Below, one piece after another: positions 1-9,906 of a stretch of 64,000 nt of DNA. The notes beneath the pieces were generated by a model, which was given only the letters and a program-made list of their open reading frames with translations, ran no database searches and was not told where the DNA came from. Location of the stretch: assembly GCA_900142905.1 (NCBI GenBank), contig FSRV01000001.1, positions 1,674,001 to 1,738,000 of the forward strand. Reading direction: 5' to 3'. Source of the DNA: Burkholderia sp. GAS332. GTDB taxonomy: Bacteria > Pseudomonadota > Gammaproteobacteria > Burkholderiales > Burkholderiaceae. Every line of letters begins with the position of its first letter. Positions within the stretch are counted from its first letter, which is position 1. Both the position numbers and the translations under genes were made by a program.

Positions 1-2
1 CC

Positions 3-491
3 GACGTCGACCTGCAGGTGCTGTGGGGCGACGAAGCGGTGGCGATCGGCGACCTCAGCATCCTCCCCTACACCGTTCCTCACGACGCCCGCGAGCCGCT
101 GCAATACGTGCTCTCCAATGGTGCGAGCCGGCTGGGCGTGCTGACCGACGTCGGCACCTCCACGCCGCACATCAGCGCGGTGCTGAGCGGCTGCGACGCG
201 CTGGTGCTCGAATGCAATCACGATGTGCGGATGCTGGCGGGCAGCCGGTATCCGCAGTCGCTGAAGGCGCGCATCGGCGGCAATCATGGGCATCTGAACA
301 ACGAAGCGGCGGCTGAAATCCTGGCCTCGCTCGACCGTTCGCGTTTGCGCCATCTGGTGGCTGCGCATCTGAGTCAGCAGAACAACTCGCCGGAACTGGC
401 GCGGGCTGCCATGGCGGGTGTGTTGGGTGCTGCGCCGACCGACGTGGTGGTCGCGTCTCAAGATGATGGCTTTGCCTGGCTGAGCTTGTGA
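3..491 (+). CDS. MBL-fold metallohydrolase, 3' part
   Basis: The reading frame is open from the first bases of the window and ends at a TGA at 489-491, so the N-terminal part lies outside. What remains has the late part of a metallo-beta-lactamase fold of the YycJ/WalJ or phosphodiesterase type: a GVLTDVG strand, an LVLECNHD segment with metal-ligand-like residues, a GGNHGHL loop, and a C-terminal HLVAAHLSQQNN stretch that resembles the final His ligand region. A GTG at 18 is internal and is not the true start. The specific substrate cannot be told from this fragment. The family assignment is good, the function is not. Confidence 0.75.
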   Translation, partial: DVDLQVLWGDEAVAIGDLSILPYTVPHDAREPLQYVLSNGASRLGVLTDVGTSTPHISAVLSGCDALVLECNHDVRMLAGSRYPQSLKARIGGNHGHLNNEAAAEILASLDRSRLRHLVAAHLSQQNNSPELARAAMAGVLGAAPTDVVVASQDDGFAWLSL

Positions 492-565
492 TCCGTTTCT
501 AATTATCTGGCGTTGCCGCACGCAGCCGCGATTGGCGGCCGGCCGGGCGCAACGGCGGTGCAATG

Positions 566-604
566 AAAAAAGCCCATGACGATTGCTCGCCATGGGCTTT
601 TTCT
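566..604. terminator. Bidirectional intrinsic terminator
   Basis: A-run, AGCCCATG stem, 12-base loop, CATGGGCT stem and T-run. It sits between two convergent genes and has an A/T tract on both sides, so it can end transcription in both directions. Confidence 0.9.
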
Positions 605-652
605 TTAAGGCCGGTATATCGGGCGCCGCCGGGCGCCCGCCTTGCGTCAGAC

Positions 653-1351
653 TTAGTTGCGGTTGCCGCCGAAGATGCCGAGCAGCGCGAGCAGGTTGAC
701 GAACACGTTGTACAGGTCCAGATAGATCGCGAGGGTGGCGGTGATGTAATTCGTCTCGCCACCGTTCACGACGCGCTGGACGTCGAACAGCATGTAGGCC
801 GAGAAGATCACGATGGCCAGCACCGACACGGTCAGCATCAACGCCGGCAGGTGCAGGAACACGTTCGCGACCGAAGCCAGCAGCAGCACGATCACGCCCA
901 TGAACAGCCATTTGCCGAGACCCGAGAAGTCACGCTTGCTGACCGTGGCGATCGTTGCCATGGAGGCGAAGATCACACCAGTGCCACCGAAGGCGAGCAT
1001 GATCAGTGACGGGCCGTTCGAAAAACCGAGTACGAAGCTCAGGATGCGCGACAGCATCAGGCCCATGAAGAACGTGAAGCCGAGCAGCACGAATACGCCG
1101 ATGGCGCTGTCTTTGGTTTTCTGGATGGCGAACATGAAGCCGAAGGCGATCGCGAAGAACGCCAGCATGCTCATGCCCGGGCTGGTGGCGGCGAACAGCG
1201 AGAAACCGGTGGCTACGCCTACCCAGGCGCCGAGCACTGTCGGAATCATGGACAGCGCGAGCAGCCAGTAGGTGTTCCGTAGTACGCGGTTGCGCGTTTC
1301 GACCGTGCTGACCGCGCCATTGCGGCCAAAGCTATACGGATGATCGTTCAT
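653..1351 (-). CDS. Bax inhibitor-1/YccA family inner-membrane protein
   Basis: A 232-residue protein with about seven hydrophobic segments following a short polar N-terminus (MNDHPYSFGRN). Length and layout match the BI-1/YccA family; in E. coli, YccA is an inner-membrane protein that modulates the FtsH protease. The late pattern of alternating helices and a YLDLYNVFVNLL segment near the C-terminus is characteristic of the family. It is a single gene that ends at the terminator it shares with the convergent MBL gene. FtsH's partners HflK and HflC are encoded about 12 kb away, but a functional link is only an inference. Confidence 0.88.
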   Translation of the reverse strand: MNDHPYSFGRNGAVSTVETRNRVLRNTYWLLALSMIPTVLGAWVGVATGFSLFAATSPGMSMLAFFAIAFGFMFAIQKTKDSAIGVFVLLGFTFFMGLMLSRILSFVLGFSNGPSLIMLAFGGTGVIFASMATIATVSKRDFSGLGKWLFMGVIVLLLASVANVFLHLPALMLTVSVLAIVIFSAYMLFDVQRVVNGGETNYITATLAIYLDLYNVFVNLLALLGIFGGNRN

Positions 1352-1610
1352 GGTCTCTCCTTACCTCAGAAGCGTGTTGCGTAATGGTTGTGCGGCGGTT
1401 TGTGTAGCAGGCTGTGCGCCGGGTTGTACAGCACCGGCCGGAATTCATGCCGCCAGTCGCAGGGTGTTCATCCCTAAGATTGGCGCGGAGGCCGGGAGTT
1501 TCAATACCCGGAAAATGTCCACACGGCCTACGCTACCAGTATTCAGAAACTCCTGCTTGGAGTCTTTCAATGCTGTAAGGGTTCAATCGCAATCATACAC
1601 GGGAACATGC

Positions 1611-1616
1611 TACAAT
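1611..1616 (+). promoter_or_regulatory. Probable -10 element of ndk
   Basis: TACAAT 47 bases before the ndk start codon, in a 311-base gap (1352-1662) that is otherwise without genes. No good -35 hexamer is visible at the usual distance, so this is tentative. The ribosome site before ndk is TTGGAG. Confidence 0.4.
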
Positions 1617-1662
1617 AGCGGATTCATTTGAATCTGTAACCTCTTAATTTTTTGGAGTTTTT

Positions 1663-2088
1663 ATGGCGATCGAACGCACCCTGTCGATTATCAAGCCGGA
1701 CGCAGTGGCCAAGAACGTGATCGGTCAGATCTACAGCCGTTTCGAAAACGCTGGCCTGAAGATTGTGGCTTCGCGCATGGTCCATCTGTCGCGCGCTGAC
1801 GCAGAGAAGTTCTACGCTGTGCACGCTGCACGCCCGTTCTTCAAGGACCTGGTTGATTTCATGATCTCGGGCCCGGTGGTCGTGCAAGCGCTGGAAGGCG
1901 AAAACGCGATCCTGAAGCACCGCGACCTGATGGGTGCAACGGACCCGAAGAAGGCAGAAAAGGGCACGATCCGCGCCGACTTCGCCGACAGCATCGACGC
2001 TAACGCGGTGCATGGTTCGGACGCCGTTGAAACGGCTGCCGTTGAAATCGCGTTCTTCTTCCCGGAAGTGAACGTTTACTCGCGTTAA
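1663..2088 (+). CDS. ndk: Nucleoside diphosphate kinase
   Basis: A 141-residue cytoplasmic enzyme that transfers the gamma phosphate of ATP to nucleoside diphosphates through a phosphohistidine. The whole NDK fold is present, from the start [12 protein letters not shown] to the active-site segment NAVHGSDA with the catalytic His. Length equals the family norm. The ATG follows a TTGGAG ribosome site. In Burkholderiaceae ndk is followed by rlmN, as here. A 180-base gap separates the two, so they may share a transcript but are not translationally coupled. Confidence 0.98.
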   Translation: MAIERTLSIIKPDAVAKNVIGQIYSRFENAGLKIVASRMVHLSRADAEKFYAVHAARPFFKDLVDFMISGPVVVQALEGENAILKHRDLMGATDPKKAEKGTIRADFADSIDANAVHGSDAVETAAVEIAFFFPEVNVYSR

Positions 2089-2282
2089 GCGGATTTGGCG
2101 GGTTGGGTTCGTCGCGGCGCTATCCGCGCGATTCGTGCGTAGCCGTTGGATTTGTCGCACGAATCCGCACGAACAGCCCGGCAAAGTAGTAAGGTAAAGC
2201 AGCAGGGATGGGCGCGAACGGCATTGCGTTCATGCAGCTTGTTGCATGAACGTAGTCTCGCACTGAAATGGCAGGATTCGAT

Positions 2283-3434
2283 ATGACGAGCAGTTCCACC
2301 GTCAACCTTCTCGACCTCGACGCCCAAGGGCTTGTCGCCTACTGCGACAGCCTGGGCGAGAAGCCGTTTCGCGCCAAGCAATTGCAGCGCTGGATCCACC
2401 AGTACAACGCTGCCGACTTCGACGGCATGACCGATCTGGCGAAGTCCTTGCGCGAAAAGCTCAAAGGGCGCGCAACGATCACGATGCCTGGCATCGTCAG
2501 CGACAATATTTCGACCGACGGCACACGCAAGTGGCTGATCGACGTCGGCAACAGCAACGCGGTTGAGACCGTTTATATCCCCGAAGAAACGCGTGGCACG
2601 CTGTGCGTGTCGTCGCAGGCCGGGTGCGCGGTCAACTGCCGTTTCTGTTCGACCGGCAAGCAGGGTTTTTCCCGCAATCTCACCACCGGCGAAATCATCG
2701 GCCAGCTGCGCATGGCCGAGTTCGCGCTGCGCGCGACGCGCGGCACGGACGGCGGGCGCGCCACGGGCGGTGACGGCAAAGGCGAACGCGTCGTCACGAA
2801 TGTGGTGATGATGGGCATGGGCGAGCCGCTGCTCAATTACGACGCGGTGGTGCCCGCCATGCGCCTGATGCTGGACGACAACGCGTACGGCCTGTCGCGC
2901 CGGCGCGTCACGCTGTCCACCTCGGGTGTGGTGCCGATGATGGACCGGCTCGGCGCCGATCTGCCGGTGGCGCTCGCGGTATCGTTGCATGCGCCGAGCG
3001 ACCCGCTGCGCGACATGCTGGTGCCGCTGAACAAGAAGTATCCGCTGCGCGAATTGATGGCTGCTTGTCAGCGCTATCTGAAAGTTGCGCCGCGCGATTT
3101 CATTACGTTCGAATATTGCATGCTCGACGGCGTGAACGACAGCGAAGCGCAAGCGCGCGAACTGCTGGCCGTGACGCGCGACGTACCATGCAAGTTCAAC
3201 CTGATTCCGTTCAATCCGTTCCCCGAGTCGGGCCTCATCCGCTCGAAGCCGGAACAGATCAAGCGGTTTGCGCAAGTGTTGATGGACGCGGGCGTCGTCA
3301 CCACGGTGCGTAAAACACGCGGCGATGATATCGACGCTGCCTGCGGTCAGTTGGCCGGTGCGGTGAAAGACCGCACGCGCCTTGCTGAGCGCACCGGGAA
3401 GGCAGCGAAGATTATCGAGGTTCGCGCCGTGTAA
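2283..3434 (+). CDS. rlmN: 23S rRNA (adenine-2503-C2)-methyltransferase
   Basis: A radical-SAM enzyme (383 residues from this start) that methylates A2503 of 23S rRNA and A37 of some tRNAs. It carries the CAVNCRFC motif (CxxxCxxC, 4Fe-4S), the GMGEP motif, and the two methyl-transfer cysteines in expected positions (a C-terminal AACGQL segment and the FEYCMLDG region). The start at 2283 ([12 protein letters not shown]) is preferred because AGGA lies 7 bases upstream and homologues begin this way; an in-frame ATG at 2268 would add five residues. An insertion of about 20 residues rich in Gly/Arg lies after the [11 protein letters not shown] segment. Confidence 0.97.
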   Translation: MTSSSTVNLLDLDAQGLVAYCDSLGEKPFRAKQLQRWIHQYNAADFDGMTDLAKSLREKLKGRATITMPGIVSDNISTDGTRKWLIDVGNSNAVETVYIPEETRGTLCVSSQAGCAVNCRFCSTGKQGFSRNLTTGEIIGQLRMAEFALRATRGTDGGRATGGDGKGERVVTNVVMMGMGEPLLNYDAVVPAMRLMLDDNAYGLSRRRVTLSTSGVVPMMDRLGADLPVALAVSLHAPSDPLRDMLVPLNKKYPLRELMAACQRYLKVAPRDFITFEYCMLDGVNDSEAQARELLAVTRDVPCKFNLIPFNPFPESGLIRSKPEQIKRFAQVLMDAGVVTTVRKTRGDDIDAACGQLAGAVKDRTRLAERTGKAAKIIEVRAV

Positions 3435-3652
3435 TCGTGCCGGGCGGCAAAGGCGACGGCGTTCGGTGGGCCGTACCGCGAACGCGCGAAATCTTTCCGA
3501 ACCGGCAGCGATTGAAAAGAAAGTTTGCAGAAGCGATCGGAAGCGGCACACAAGGCCGCGCATTTTGTTATAAACGGTCTGCGATTCAGGCGTGAGGCTT
3601 TGGCCCGTCCGGGTTGCACAAGTGAAAAAGAATCGACGCGAAAGGATTTGGG

Positions 3653-4798
3653 ATGAGTGAGCCGCAGCACCCGCAGCCGCATGACACAGACACAAACGAA
3701 GGCCACCCGGCGCCGGCAGCGCGGGCGGTGGTGCAGCCTGTTGTGCAGCCGGGCCTGACGGGTTTGGATTCCCTGGCAGCGGTTGGCGCGCGCTTGACCC
3801 AATTGCGTGAATCGAAAGGCTGGACGATCGAGGACGTGTCGGCACGCCTGAAGGTATCCGTCACCAAGTTGCGTGCGCTCGAATCGGGTGACATCAGCCA
3901 CTTGCCGGACACCACCTTTGCGCTCGGCGTGGTGCGCAGCTATGCGAAGATGCTCGGCGCCGATCCCACCCCGTTCACGCAGGCTTTGCGCCGCGAGAAG
4001 GGTGTGCCTGCGCCGGACCTGTCGATGCCGGCTTCGTCCGGCAGGGATTTGCCGCGCGGACGCGTCTCGCTGTCGCTCGGCGGCAGTGGGCAAAAGAGCC
4101 GCTCGTGGCTGTGGGGCATTGCGGCGGTGATCGTCGCGGTGATCGCGCTCGGCATGTGGCATACGAATGGCGGTGATTCGTCGGCGTGGCTCGCACGGTT
4201 GAAGGCGAGCGCGAACGGCGCCACGGGTAGCGCGATCGGAGCATCGGGCGCGGTGGCGCAAGATCAAGCGGCGGGTTCCGATGCAAGCGCGGAAGAGGCT
4301 GCTTCCACGCCGGAAACGCAGGCCGCAGCGGATAACGCAGCGTCAGCTACGCCGATGCCCGCGCCGCTGGCGACCGGTGCTGCGCCTTCTCCCGCGCCTG
4401 CGGTCACGGCAGCAGCGGTCACGGCAGCAGCGGTCGCGCCGAAGGCCGGTTCGCAGGTCCAGGCTGCGGCGCAAGGCGCGAGCGCGCCGGTGGTCGCCGC
4501 GATTGGCGCATCGGGTACGGCAGCCGCGACAACGGCAGCGCCGGCCGCGGGTGAGGCGATCGTCGCGTTGCGCGTGACACAGGACAGCTGGTTCAGCGTG
4601 CGTGGCAAGGACGGCAAGGAAGTGTTCTCCGGCCTCGTGCATGCAGGCGATACGAAGGAAGTGACGGGCGCGGCTCCTTTCAAGGTCACGATCGGCAACC
4701 GGGCGGGTCTCGAGTCGCTTACGCTCGATGGCCAGCCAGTCGATCCGTCGAAATATTCGGCAGCCAAGGGGAATGTGGCGCGCTTCGCGCTGCCTTGA
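3653..4798 (+). CDS. RodZ-like helix-turn-helix membrane protein
   Basis: A 381-residue protein. Residues about 40-105 form a Cro/CI-type helix-turn-helix (LTQLRESKGWTIEDVSARLKV). One transmembrane helix follows at about 148-168 (WLWGIAAVIVAVIALGMW), then a long Ala/Pro-rich periplasmic linker and a C-terminal beta domain of the DUF4115 type (SWFSVRGKDGKEVFSGLVHAGDTK). This is the architecture of RodZ, which links MreB to the elongation machinery. The linker contains an in-frame 15-bp tandem repeat near 4401-4430 encoding repeated AVTAA. Its position between rlmN and ispG is conserved in many beta- and gammaproteobacteria. Confidence 0.88.
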   Translation: MSEPQHPQPHDTDTNEGHPAPAARAVVQPVVQPGLTGLDSLAAVGARLTQLRESKGWTIEDVSARLKVSVTKLRALESGDISHLPDTTFALGVVRSYAKMLGADPTPFTQALRREKGVPAPDLSMPASSGRDLPRGRVSLSLGGSGQKSRSWLWGIAAVIVAVIALGMWHTNGGDSSAWLARLKASANGATGSAIGASGAVAQDQAAGSDASAEEAASTPETQAAADNAASATPMPAPLATGAAPSPAPAVTAAAVTAAAVAPKAGSQVQAAAQGASAPVVAAIGASGTAAATTAAPAAGEAIVALRVTQDSWFSVRGKDGKEVFSGLVHAGDTKEVTGAAPFKVTIGNRAGLESLTLDGQPVDPSKYSAAKGNVARFALP

Positions 4799-4884
4799 TA
4801 GATACGGTATGCGTTGCGGCCAACCGGGCCGCGACGCTTTTTCAATTCAGGCGCCACGTCTTTTGTGTGGCGCTTGCGGCGTAA

Positions 4885-6201
4885 ATGGGTTTTTCGATGC
4901 AATCCGAAGCTCAATCCCAATCCAGTAGCAAGATCGTTTCAAACGAGCCGGTGTTCGGCGGGCACGCCGCGCGGCGCAAGTCGCACGCGGTCGATGTTCG
5001 TTGGGGCGGACAGCTCGTCACGATCGGTGGCGATGCGCCCGTGCGCGTCCAGTCGATGACCAACACCGACACTGCGGACGCGATCGGCACGGCGATCCAG
5101 ATCAAGGAACTCGCGCAAGCCGGTTCGGAACTGGTGCGTATCACGGTCAACACGCCGGAAGCGGCGGCGGCCGTGCCGGCGGTTCGCGAGCAACTCGACC
5201 GCATGGGCGTGTCGGTGCCGCTGGTTGGCGATTTTCATTACAACGGCCATTTGCTGCTGCGCGATTACCCCGCGTGCGCGGAGGCGCTGTCGAAGTACCG
5301 GATCAATCCGGGCAATGTCGGCCACGGCGCGAAGCGCGACACGCAGTTCGCGCAGATGATCGAAGCGGCTGTGAAGTACGACAAGCCGGTGCGGATCGGC
5401 GTCAACTGGGGCAGCCTCGACCAGGACCTGCTGGCGAAGATGATGGACGAAAACGCCGCGCGTTCTACCCCGTGGGAAGCGCAGAGCGTGATGTACGAAG
5501 CGTTGATCCAGTCGGCGATCGGCTCGGCGGAGCGTGCAGTCGAAATCGGCCTGCCGCGCAACAAGATCATTCTGTCCTGCAAGGTCAGCGGCGTGCAGGA
5601 TCTGATCGCGGTGTATCGCGAACTCGCGCGCCGTTGCGAATTCGCGCTGCATCTCGGTTTGACCGAAGCGGGGATGGGTTCGAAGGGCATCGTGGCGTCG
5701 ACCGCTGCGTTGTCGGTGTTGCTGCAGCAAGGCATTGGCGACACGATCCGTATCTCGCTGACGCCGGAACCGGGTGGCCCGCGAACCGGCGAAGTGATCG
5801 TCGGCCAGGAAATTTTGCAGACCATGGGCCTGCGTTCGTTCACGCCGATGGTGATCGCGTGCCCGGGTTGCGGCCGCACGACCAGCACGCTGTTCCAGGA
5901 ACTGGCGTCGCAAATCCAGACCTATCTGCGTACGCAGATGCCGGTGTGGCGCGATCAGTATCCTGGTGTCGAGAAGATGCACGTGGCGGTGATGGGCTGC
6001 ATCGTCAACGGTCCGGGCGAATCGAAGCAGGCGAATATCGGCATCAGCTTGCCGGGTTCGGGCGAAAATCCGGCCGCGCCGGTGTTTGTCGACGGCGAGA
6101 AGGTCAAGACGCTGCGCGGTGACAACATCGCGCAAGAATTCCAGCAAATCGTGAGTGACTACGTCGAGCGCCGCTATGGCCGCGCCGAAGCACTCAACTA
6201 A
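4885..6201 (+). CDS. ispG: 4-hydroxy-3-methylbut-2-enyl-diphosphate synthase
   Basis: The penultimate enzyme of the MEP isoprenoid pathway, a 4Fe-4S protein that converts MEcPP to HMBPP. The N-terminal TIM-barrel begins at [11 protein letters not shown]. The cluster cysteines lie in CPGCGR and in CIVNGPGE near the C-terminus. Length is normal for the flavodoxin-dependent proteobacterial form with the central extra domain. Start uncertain: ATG at 4885 gives MGFSMQSE; the second ATG at 4900 (MQSEAQSQ) agrees with most homologues I recall. hisS follows 20 bases later, probably on the same transcript. Confidence 0.97.
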   Translation: MGFSMQSEAQSQSSSKIVSNEPVFGGHAARRKSHAVDVRWGGQLVTIGGDAPVRVQSMTNTDTADAIGTAIQIKELAQAGSELVRITVNTPEAAAAVPAVREQLDRMGVSVPLVGDFHYNGHLLLRDYPACAEALSKYRINPGNVGHGAKRDTQFAQMIEAAVKYDKPVRIGVNWGSLDQDLLAKMMDENAARSTPWEAQSVMYEALIQSAIGSAERAVEIGLPRNKIILSCKVSGVQDLIAVYRELARRCEFALHLGLTEAGMGSKGIVASTAALSVLLQQGIGDTIRISLTPEPGGPRTGEVIVGQEILQTMGLRSFTPMVIACPGCGRTTSTLFQELASQIQTYLRTQMPVWRDQYPGVEKMHVAVMGCIVNGPGESKQANIGISLPGSGENPAAPVFVDGEKVKTLRGDNIAQEFQQIVSDYVERRYGRAEALN

Positions 6202-6221
6202 AAACCGTCAATCGAAGACAG

Positions 6222-7562
6222 ATGACTGAACAGAAGAAAAAGCTCGAAAAGTTGTCCGGCGTGAAGGGCATGAACGACATCCTTCCGCAGGAAGCCGGGC
6301 TGTGGGAATTTTTTGAAGCAACCGTCAAGTCGATGCTGCGTTCGTACGGATACCAGAATATTCGTACGCCGATCATCGAGCATACGCAGTTGTTCAAGCG
6401 CGGTATCGGTGAGGTGACCGACATCGTCGAGAAGGAGATGTACAGCTTCACCGACGCGTTGAACGGCGAAAATCTGACGATGCGCCCGGAAAACACGGCG
6501 GCTGTCGTGCGCGCGGTGATCGAGCACAACATGCTGTACGACGGTCCGAAGCGGTTGTGGTACATCGGCCCGATGTTCCGTCACGAGCGTCCCCAGCGCG
6601 GCCGCTACCGGCAGTTCCATCAGGTCGGCGTGGAAGCCTTGGGCTTCGCCGGCCCGGATGCCGACGCTGAAATCATCATGATGTGCCAGCGTTTGTGGGA
6701 CGACCTTGGGCTTATCGGCATCAAGCTCGAACTCAATTCGCTGGGTCTCGCGGAAGAGCGCGCGGCCCATCGCGTCGAGTTGATCGCGTACCTCGAAAAG
6801 CACATGGACGTGCTCGACGAAGAGGCGAAGCGCCGTCTGTACACGAACCCGCTGCGCGTGCTCGACACGAAGAATCCGGCGATGCAGGAAGTCGCGCAGA
6901 ACGCGCCGAAGCTGATCGATTTTCTCGGCGAAGAATCGCGCGCGCACTTCGAAGGCCTGCAGCGCATTCTGAAGGCGAACAACATTCCGTTCACGATCAA
7001 TCCGCGTCTCGTGCGCGGTCTCGATTATTACAATCTGACCGTGTTCGAATGGGTGACCGACAAGCTCGGCGCGCAAGGCACGGTCGCGGCCGGCGGCCGT
7101 TACGATCCGCTGATCGAACAGCTTGGCGGTAAGCCGACGGGCGCGTGCGGTTGGGCAATGGGTGTCGAACGTATCCTCGAGTTGCTGAAAGAAGAGCAGC
7201 TCGTGCCGGAAGACGAAGGTTGCGACGTGTACGTGGTCCATCAGGGCGACGCGGCACGCGAACAGGCCTTTATCATCGCCGAGCGCTTGCGCGATACGGG
7301 CCTCGACGTGATCCTGCATTGCAGCGCGGACGGTCAGACGGCGAGCTTCAAGTCGCAGATGAAGCGTGCCGACGCCAGCGGCGCGGCATTCGCGGTGATT
7401 CTCGGCGAAGACGAGATCGCCAACGGGACGGTCGGCGTCAAGCCGCTGCGCGATACCGGCGCTAACGGCGGTAAGAGCGAGCAACATAACGTGCCCGCCG
7501 AAGACTTGACCGAATTTCTAATCAATGCGATGGTTGCAACCGCCGAAGACGGCGACGACTGA
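6222..7562 (+). CDS. hisS: Histidyl-tRNA synthetase
   Basis: A class II synthetase of 446 residues. Motif 2 is in [16 protein letters not shown]; the histidine motifs are in LVRGLDYYN and AAGGRYD; a C-terminal anticodon-binding domain runs from about residue 345. It attaches histidine to tRNA-His. The ATG at 6222 lies 20 bases after ispG. Confidence 0.98.
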   Translation: MTEQKKKLEKLSGVKGMNDILPQEAGLWEFFEATVKSMLRSYGYQNIRTPIIEHTQLFKRGIGEVTDIVEKEMYSFTDALNGENLTMRPENTAAVVRAVIEHNMLYDGPKRLWYIGPMFRHERPQRGRYRQFHQVGVEALGFAGPDADAEIIMMCQRLWDDLGLIGIKLELNSLGLAEERAAHRVELIAYLEKHMDVLDEEAKRRLYTNPLRVLDTKNPAMQEVAQNAPKLIDFLGEESRAHFEGLQRILKANNIPFTINPRLVRGLDYYNLTVFEWVTDKLGAQGTVAAGGRYDPLIEQLGGKPTGACGWAMGVERILELLKEEQLVPEDEGCDVYVVHQGDAAREQAFIIAERLRDTGLDVILHCSADGQTASFKSQMKRADASGAAFAVILGEDEIANGTVGVKPLRDTGANGGKSEQHNVPAEDLTEFLINAMVATAEDGDD

Positions 7563-7628
7563 TCGCGATGTCGTCGAGCCCCTTGGCTCGACACGCACAC
7601 GTATCAAGAAAGAGGAAATCGCCGGGCG

Positions 7629-8258
7629 ATGAGTTACCACGACGAACAAGAATCGATTGAAAGTCTGAAAGCATGGTGGACGCAGTGGGGTAATGCAACC
7701 ACGTGGATCGTGCTGGTGGCGTTGGTTGCCGCAGCGGGCTGGAACGGCTGGAATTTCTGGCAACGGCGCCAGGCGGCGGAAGCCGCGGTGCTGTATGACC
7801 AGGTGCAGCAAGCTGTGGCATCGGGCGACAAGGCGAAGATCACGCGCGTCGCCAGCGACATGGAAGACAAGTTCAGCAGCACCGCGTACGCGCAGATGAC
7901 CGCGCTGGGCGCCGCCAAGGCGCTGTACACCGCGGGTGACGAAGCCGCCGCGAAGGCCCAGTTGCAATGGACCATCGATCACGCCAAAGACGACGAGTTC
8001 AAACAGATCGCCAAGCTCCGCCTGGCTTCGCTGCTGCTCGACGACAAGGCTTACGACCAGGGTCTGGCACTGCTCGCCGAACCGCAGTCCGATGCGTTCA
8101 AGGGCGTTGTGGCGAACGGCCGCGGTGACTTGCTCGCGGCACAAGGCAAGCGTGACGATGCGCGCGCGGCCTACAAGCTCGCGCTCGACTCGCTGTCGCA
8201 AAACGATAGCTCGGCTCGCCAGTTGATTCAGTTCAAGCTGGACGCGCTGGGCGGCTAA
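7629..8258 (+). CDS. YfgM-like tetratricopeptide membrane protein
   Basis: A 209-residue protein with a short cytoplasmic N-terminus (YHDEQESIESLKAWW), one transmembrane helix at about 22-42 and periplasmic TPR-like helices. It matches the YfgM family, which in E. coli associates with the SecYEG translocon and with chaperone PpiD. Its place between hisS and bamB is conserved (hisS-yfgM-bamB-der), which supports the call. The start ATG has a GGGCG site upstream and lies 66 bases after hisS. Confidence 0.9.
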   Translation: MSYHDEQESIESLKAWWTQWGNATTWIVLVALVAAAGWNGWNFWQRRQAAEAAVLYDQVQQAVASGDKAKITRVASDMEDKFSSTAYAQMTALGAAKALYTAGDEAAAKAQLQWTIDHAKDDEFKQIAKLRLASLLLDDKAYDQGLALLAEPQSDAFKGVVANGRGDLLAAQGKRDDARAAYKLALDSLSQNDSSARQLIQFKLDALGG

Positions 8259-8318
8259 TTGCCGCATGCAGCGCGCCGCATGACACGACCAACCGGTCTC
8301 CTTTAATTAATTTCCTGA

Positions 8319-9479
8319 ATGCTTCGTCCACCGATGAATCTGCTGAAACGTTACGCTGTGCCCGTTGCCTGTGCGATGACTGTCCTCACCATGGCGGCTT
8401 GCTCATCCACGAAAGACGAGCGCCGCGTGCCGACGCCGCTCACCGAGTTCAAACCCGTGCTCGACGTGCAGCAGGCGTGGAAAGCCAGCGTGGGCAAGGC
8501 GGGTCGTTACCTGTTCTCGCCGGTCGCGGTCGGCAACGCGGTGTACGCGGCCGGCGCGAACGGCTCGGTTGCGAAGATCGACGCGCAGACGGGCCAGGAT
8601 ATCTGGCGCGTCAAGCTGCATGACGACCTGTCGGCAGGTGTTGGCAGCGACGGCACGCTCACGGCGGTCGGTGGCCTGAAGGGTGACGTCTACGTGCTCG
8701 GCGCGGACGGCAAACAGTTGTGGACTGCCAAGGCGCCAGGCGAAATCATCTCGCCGCCGCTGGTCGGCAACGGCCTCGTGGTGGTGCGCACGGTCGACGG
8801 TCAGATCGTCGCGTTCAATGCGCAAACCGGCGAACAGAAGTGGAACTATCGCAACCGCGCGGTGCCGCTCAATCTGCGCGTCTCGTCGGGCATGACGTTC
8901 GCGGGTGACGCGGCTGTGCTGGCGGGCTTCCCGGGTGGCGCGTTCGCCGCGATCAACCTGCAGACCGGCGACAACTACTGGCAAACGCCGGTGTCATACC
9001 CGAAGGGCGTGACGGAAGTGGAGCGCATCAACGACGTGACGGGGCCGCCCACGCTGGTCGGTTCGGAAACCTGCGCGGTGACGTTCCAGGGCCAGATTGG
9101 CTGCTTCGATGCGAACTCGGGCCGCGCGGTGTGGGAAAAGGCGTTCTCGAGCACGAGCGGCCTCGCGCAGGATGAACGCGCCGTAGTGGCGGCCGACGAC
9201 TGGTCGGTGGTGTCGGCGTTCGATGTCAGCAACGGCGCGCCGCTGTGGAAGAACGACAAGCTGAAGAACCGCGACCTCAGCGTCCCGTTCATCCTGGGTC
9301 ACGCCGCCGTGCTGGGCGACTATCAGGGTTACGTGCACTTCCTGTCGCGCGACGACGGCACGCTCGTGGCCCGTGTGAAGACCGACGGCAGCGCGATTAC
9401 CGCAGCGCCGGTGCTGGCCGGCGACACGCTGGTCGTGCAGACCCACGACGGCGACCTGTACGGCTACCGCCCGCGCTAA
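8319..9479 (+). CDS. bamB: Outer-membrane assembly lipoprotein BamB
   Basis: A beta-propeller lipoprotein of the BAM complex that inserts beta-barrel proteins into the outer membrane. There is a signal peptide with lipobox LTMAAC; the lipidated Cys is about residue 28 from the first ATG. PQQ-like propeller blades repeat through the protein, with motifs such as AQTGQDIW and AQTGEQKW. An ATG at 8334 (MNLLKRYAV) gives a more typical signal peptide and is probably the real start. It lies 60 bases after yfgM-like. Confidence 0.95.
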   Translation: MLRPPMNLLKRYAVPVACAMTVLTMAACSSTKDERRVPTPLTEFKPVLDVQQAWKASVGKAGRYLFSPVAVGNAVYAAGANGSVAKIDAQTGQDIWRVKLHDDLSAGVGSDGTLTAVGGLKGDVYVLGADGKQLWTAKAPGEIISPPLVGNGLVVVRTVDGQIVAFNAQTGEQKWNYRNRAVPLNLRVSSGMTFAGDAAVLAGFPGGAFAAINLQTGDNYWQTPVSYPKGVTEVERINDVTGPPTLVGSETCAVTFQGQIGCFDANSGRAVWEKAFSSTSGLAQDERAVVAADDWSVVSAFDVSNGAPLWKNDKLKNRDLSVPFILGHAAVLGDYQGYVHFLSRDDGTLVARVKTDGSAITAAPVLAGDTLVVQTHDGDLYGYRPR

Positions 9480-9906
9480 TCGCGCAGGCCGTTGGTAGTC
9501 AGGCTTCGTCAAGCGTGCAGGCCGGCTTTGCCGGCCGCACGCGTTTTTGCTGTGCAGCAGAGTCACTAGAAATATTCCGCCGGACTGGCTGGTCCGGCAA
9601 GTCGGATCAGAAACGGCCCATGTGGCCAGCGGTGGCTGCTTGCGGCGCCACCTTCGACGGCATCGTAGAGAATCTCGTATCGAACTGGCGTGCGAGCCGT
9701 TGAGCAAGACAGACTGAACCTGGCGGCCCATTGGCGCCGCCCCATACAGCCAAACCCCCCGTCCGCCCGGGTGCGCATATTGACAGCACATCCGGGGCTG
9801 GCCGAATTCGTGATAATTTTCGTCAAACGCTGCCGTGTAGTGGCCGCATGGCGTCGCTACGCGGGCGGTCGATTTCGATCCCGCGTTTCACCGTGAACAA
9901 CATCTG

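Noticed and set aside
4400..4437. Short tandem repeat in the rodZ-like gene
   Set aside because: It is in frame, lies in an Ala-rich linker and is ordinary low complexity.
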